Made by a program: the position numbers and the translations under genes. The notes under the pieces were generated by a model, which saw only the letters and a program-made list of their open reading frames with translations, was not told where the DNA came from and ran no database searches. This document shows positions 32,185 through 34,816 of a DNA stretch of 34,816 nucleotides, piece after piece. Source of the DNA: Firmicutes bacterium UBA5388 (lineage in GTDB: Bacteria > Bacillota > UBA4882 > UBA10575); assembly GCA_002409975.1 (NCBI GenBank), contig DHOO01000021.1, positions 16,388 through 51,203 of the forward strand, read 5' to 3'. Each line of letters opens with the position of its first letter. The stretch's first letter is position 1.

Positions 32185-32219
32185 ACGAGTGACGAGTGAC
32201 CAGTGACGAGTTACGAGAG
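32185..32219. repeat. five tandem 7-bp units
   Basis: ACGAGTG, ACGAGTG, ACCAGTG, ACGAGTT, ACGAGAG run in tandem in the galK-galE gap. Related ACGAGTATCGAG strings occur in the repeat at 16105-16220 and near 34525. Confidence 0.65.
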
Positions 32220-32259
32220 GCATTTTTTAAGTTGATGTTTATATGGGGGAGGTTTATAA

Positions 32260-33246
32260 ATGAAAATATTAGTATCTGGAGGAGCAGGCTATATTGGCAG
32301 TCATGTTGCACTGGAGCTAAGCAGGCAGGGGTTTGAACCGGTAATTCTCGATAATTTAAGTAAAGGTCACCGTCAGGCAGTGCGGGCGGGCAAATTAATT
32401 GAAGGTAATATGGGCGATGGTCAATTAGTACGGGAGATTTTAGCCCGGGAGAAGATAGAAATTGCGGTTCACCTTTCTGCTTTTAGCTTAGTGGGCGAGT
32501 CGGTCCGGGAGCCGGCAAAGTATTTTCAGAACAATATTGCCAACAGTTTAAGTTTGCTTGATTCCATGGTGGCCTGTGGAGTTAAGAAGTTTGTCTTCTC
32601 CTCGACAGCAGCGGTTTATGGGGAGCCGGAGACAGTTCCGATTACCGAAGATCATCCCAAGCGGCCCCAGAACCCCTATGGGTTTTCCAAGCTTGCTTAT
32701 GAAGGTATTCTGGAAGCTTATGACCGGGCTTATGGGTTAAAATATATTTCCTTACGTTATTTTAATGCGGCTGGCGCTGATGTTGAGGTGGAGATTGGAG
32801 AAGATCATCAACCCGAATCTCATCTTATCCCCATTATTCTCCAAACCGCTCTGGGGTTAAGAAAAAGTTTAGAGCTTTACGGGACAGATTATACAACTCC
32901 TGATGGCACTTGCATCCGAGATTATATTCATGTTTCCGATCTAGCCCGTGCCCACCTCTTGGCGATAGAAGCTTTAAAGCAGGGGACGGAATCGAAAATC
33001 TTCAATTTAGGCAATGGTCAGGGTTATTCCAATCGGCAGGTAATCGAGACTGCTCAACGGGTAACTGGGGCCAAGATTGATATCAAAGAAAGCCCAAGGC
33101 GTCCGGGAGATCCGGCAGTCCTGGTTGCTTCCGCCGATAGGATCAAGGCAGAACTGGGATGGAGCCCTAAATATCCCCAATTGGAAGAGATTATCGCGAG
33201 CGCATGGAGATGGCATAAAAAACATCCTCATGGCTATAACAGCTAA
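32260..33246 (+). CDS. galE: UDP-glucose 4-epimerase
   Basis: Interconverts UDP-galactose and UDP-glucose, closing the Leloir cycle and supplying galactosyl donors. 328 residues, short-chain dehydrogenase fold: VSGGAGYIGSH nucleotide loop at 5-15, HLSAFSLVGESV, FSSTAAVYGEP with the catalytic Ser/Thr, and NPYGFSKLAYE with Tyr and Lys of the YxxxK pair. C-terminal RPGDPAVLVASADR binds the sugar nucleotide. The ATG follows GGGGGAGG. The stop codon overlaps the convergent azlD stop; there is no room for a terminator between them. Confidence 0.95.
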   Translation: MKILVSGGAGYIGSHVALELSRQGFEPVILDNLSKGHRQAVRAGKLIEGNMGDGQLVREILAREKIEIAVHLSAFSLVGESVREPAKYFQNNIANSLSLLDSMVACGVKKFVFSSTAAVYGEPETVPITEDHPKRPQNPYGFSKLAYEGILEAYDRAYGLKYISLRYFNAAGADVEVEIGEDHQPESHLIPIILQTALGLRKSLELYGTDYTTPDGTCIRDYIHVSDLARAHLLAIEALKQGTESKIFNLGNGQGYSNRQVIETAQRVTGAKIDIKESPRRPGDPAVLVASADRIKAELGWSPKYPQLEEIIASAWRWHKKHPHGYNS

Positions 33247-33548
33247 GGCACGAGCAGTTGGAAAAGATAAACGGAGATTAAGGCGCTAACAGTGACAGTC
33301 ATTAACCCTTTGTCTAAAAAAGCAAGAATTAACGCCACGCTCATTCCGAGGAGGGAAGAATAGAAATTTCCCGTGGAATACAGAATGCGAGGAAAGGTCA
33401 TTGCTCCTAAGACCGCAAAGGGAACGTAATAAAGGAAGGAGCGTAAAAAACGGGATTGGATTCTTTTTTGCATAAAAGCCATCGGTAATACTCGTGGTAA
33501 GTAGGAAACGAATGCCATAAAACAAACAGCTAAAAGGGTTCTTACCAT
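33243..33548 (-). CDS. azlD: AzlD-type branched-chain amino acid export subunit
   Basis: 101 residues, four hydrophobic segments, with FMAFVSYLPRVLPMAF and RSFLYYVPFAVLGAMTFP, typical of AzlD, the small partner of AzlC. ATG 33548 lies 1 nt after the azlC stop; GAGAGG sits 9 nt before it, inside azlC. Longer in-frame starts overlap azlC without better sites. The TAG shares 4 bp with the galE stop region. Confidence 0.88.
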   Translation of the reverse strand: MVRTLLAVCFMAFVSYLPRVLPMAFMQKRIQSRFLRSFLYYVPFAVLGAMTFPRILYSTGNFYSSLLGMSVALILAFLDKGLMTVTVSALISVYLFQLLVP

Positions 33549-33549
33549 C

Positions 33550-34293
33550 TTAAACATCCTCTCTGGGGAAAAAAGCAGCACCAATCAGACAAGCAATTAC
33601 CGTTGCCATGATGATGCTCCATCCTTCCGAAATTCGATTGAGATAAGGGAGCCAAGTAAAACCAGAACTAACACTGATGGCGACGAAAGCCACAATAAAA
33701 GCAGCTTGCGTTCTTTTGACCTGCGGGATGAGCAAAGCAATAAACATCGCATATAAAGTAATACCCACTGAATCTTGCAAACTGCTGGGGAGCACAGAGC
33801 AGATTAACCCGCCTAACGCGGTGCCGAGGCCCCATCCCCAGTAAGGACCAGTAATTAAACCTAACATGTAGGCGAAGGTGATCTCCTGTTTTTCCAGCGA
33901 AGCAACGCTGAAGGTTTCGTCGGTAATCCCAAAAGCCATGAGACATCTCTGAGTTAAGGGGATGGAGGGCGCCATCTTTTGGGAAAGGGAGAGAGACATC
34001 AGTAAATATCTGATATTTATTACTAAGGTGGTTATGGTGATCTCAAAAAGGGTGGCGCCGGAGATTAGGAGGTTAGTTCCGGCAAACTGTCCTGCTGAAG
34101 TGAGATTAGTTAAGGAGATTAGAAGGGCAACCCCAACCGGCAGACCGCCCCTAACCGCAATTAGTCCAAAGGTAAAGGCTACAGGGATATAACCTAAAAA
34201 GATCGGTAACCCATGCTTGAAACCGAGAGAAAAATCTTTTACCCACTGCTTACTGGAAAGTTCGTTATGAGGGTGAAATAAATGTGTTTTCAA
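33550..34293 (-). CDS. azlC: AzlC-type branched-chain amino acid export permease
   Basis: About 247 residues from TTG 34293; a frame open to 34359 adds 22 residues unlike the family. The TTG has GGAGAGAG close before it. Motifs: KHGLPIFLGYIPVAFTFGL (first helix), NLTSAGQFAGTNLL, NIRYLLMSLSLS and GITDETFSVA. AzlC with AzlD exports branched-chain amino acids or their analogues (family knowledge, shown for Bacillus azaleucine resistance and Corynebacterium BrnFE). The start remains less sure than the gene. Palindromic sites lie about 60 bp upstream. Confidence 0.88.
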   Translation of the reverse strand: MKTHLFHPHNELSSKQWVKDFSLGFKHGLPIFLGYIPVAFTFGLIAVRGGLPVGVALLISLTNLTSAGQFAGTNLLISGATLFEITITTLVINIRYLLMSLSLSQKMAPSIPLTQRCLMAFGITDETFSVASLEKQEITFAYMLGLITGPYWGWGLGTALGGLICSVLPSSLQDSVGITLYAMFIALLIPQVKRTQAAFIVAFVAISVSSGFTWLPYLNRISEGWSIIMATVIACLIGAAFFPREDV

Positions 34294-34355
34294 AACTCTC
34301 TCCGCCTTTATTTGGATAATACTCTCGCAACTCGTTTTTGTTCTTAATTTGGTAA

Positions 34356-34483
34356 GCAAAAAATGAAATTGGTCTCACATTTTGCATTCAAGATATAGAA
34401 AAGAATGTTTGCGAAAAGTGAGATTGATCTCACATTTTGCTCTCAACAAAAATGATTTACTTTGTAAGCAAAAAGTGAGATTG
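34356..34483. repeat. three related palindromes upstream of azlC
   Basis: Copy 1 (34356-34385) and copy 2 (34411-34440) are 30-bp palindromic units of form GC.AAAA.TGA.ATTG followed by .TCTCACATTTTGC. The third (34468-34483) keeps only the left half, GCAAAAAGTGAGATTG. Starts are 55 and 57 bp apart. They lie between azlC and 34500, on the promoter side of that gene. Confidence 0.75.
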
Positions 34484-34706
34484 TCGCTTGTCACTCCGCA
34501 ATAAAAGCTTATCTTGTCTAGAAACGAGTATTAAGCATCGAGTTGAATTTTGTGATTAAATCTTAAATATAGAGAATAGACAATCCCTAGTGGAATATTT
34601 GATGGTTATTCGATTACGCAATTCTTTAGCCTATTAAAGATTGAGTTTAAATTATAAAAGACCCAATGTCAAGGGTTACACATCTTTCAAATTATAAATT
34701 TGCTTT
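34484..34706. other. gap with AT-rich repeat, second copy
   Basis: No gene was seen. 34552-34640 resembles 12455-12550 (shared TAAATATAGAGAATA and ATTACGCAATTCTTTA-like pieces). AACGAGTATTAAGCATCGAG at 34523-34542 recalls the tail of the composite repeats. Confidence 0.4.
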
Positions 34707-34816
34707 TTAGTCTATCCTGCAGAAAAAATATCTCGTAACTTGTTGCTCGTCTGTAAGCGTGCTGATGTTACCAATCTGAGCATCCCCATTTTCATCCTTA
34801 CAAAAAGCGTACCTAA
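34707..34816 (-). CDS. possible 3' end of a gene, cut by the window edge
   Basis: The minus strand is open for 35 codons from the window edge to a TAA at 34707-34709: YAFCKDENGDAQIGNISTL then TDEQQVTRYFFCRID. Composition looks protein-like and faintly like CoiA-type nuclease beginnings, but the GACGAGCAACAAGTTACGAG DNA in it also resembles the dispersed ACGAG repeats, so it could be non-coding. Confidence 0.3.
   Translation of the reverse strand, partial: RYAFCKDENGDAQIGNISTLTDEQQVTRYFFCRID

Noticed and set aside
34356..34483. CRISPR array
   Set aside because: Only two full units that differ from each other, spacers of 25 and 27 bp, and no cas genes in view.

Overview
The window looks like chromosomal DNA from a low-to-moderate G+C Firmicute (Bacillota), most likely an anaerobic, Clostridia-like lineage. 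The signs are strong AGGAGG-type ribosome sites with frequent TTG and GTG starts, sigma-A promoters close to TTGACA-17-TATAAT, U-tract terminators, secG close to smpB and ssrA, a BMP-type nucleoside ABC transporter, a LysM protein of spore-coat style, and a rubredoxin-type protein under a MarR regulator. No rRNA or tRNA gene was found, so species cannot be named.

Layout. 1-4745 is core: secG, a methyl-accepting chemotaxis protein with a Cys-rich tail, ackA, smpB and the tmRNA gene ssrA. The exoribonuclease gene rnr, often between secG and smpB in Firmicutes, is not there. 4746 to about 12200 is an accessory stretch starting at the 3' end of ssrA. It holds a decayed large serine recombinase, a TetR-CPBP protease hybrid broken by two in-frame stops, a DUF998 membrane protein, a helix-turn-helix protein coupled to a transmembrane Ser/Thr kinase with an extracytoplasmic LRR domain, a secreted repeat protein, a Cys/His 18-residue-repeat protein, decayed coding fragments and a coiled-coil protein. 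At 12736-13207 are a 63-residue protein and a probable structured small RNA. Next come a split chromate-transporter pair (minus strand), then a four-gene purine-nucleoside-type ABC transporter (plus strand).

20085-23373 is a minus-strand operon encoding a GPH/MFS-type transporter, a nitrilase-superfamily enzyme with a complete Glu-Lys-Cys triad, and a second nitrilase-fold protein in which all three catalytic positions are changed. Transketolase and an RluA-type pseudouridine synthase follow on the minus strand. Then on the plus strand lie a triple-LysM protein, a MarR regulator with a rubredoxin-like protein, and the Leloir genes galT-galK-galE, preceded by a wrecked DeoR-type regulator and a 42-residue protein. 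azlCD (branched-chain amino acid export type) runs convergently with galE and overlaps it by 4 bp; three related palindromes lie just upstream of azlC.

Metabolically, the core part suggests sugar fermentation: galactose entry, a pentose phosphate carbon shuffle and acetate-kinase ATP formation. The most unusual items are the degenerate/active nitrilase pair with its transporter, the small RNA at 13018-13207, the HTH-kinase-LRR locus with its Cys-repeat neighbour, and the palindrome triplet at 34356-34483. Dispersed intergenic repeats occur in several gaps. All functional calls come from reading motifs by eye; no database search was possible.
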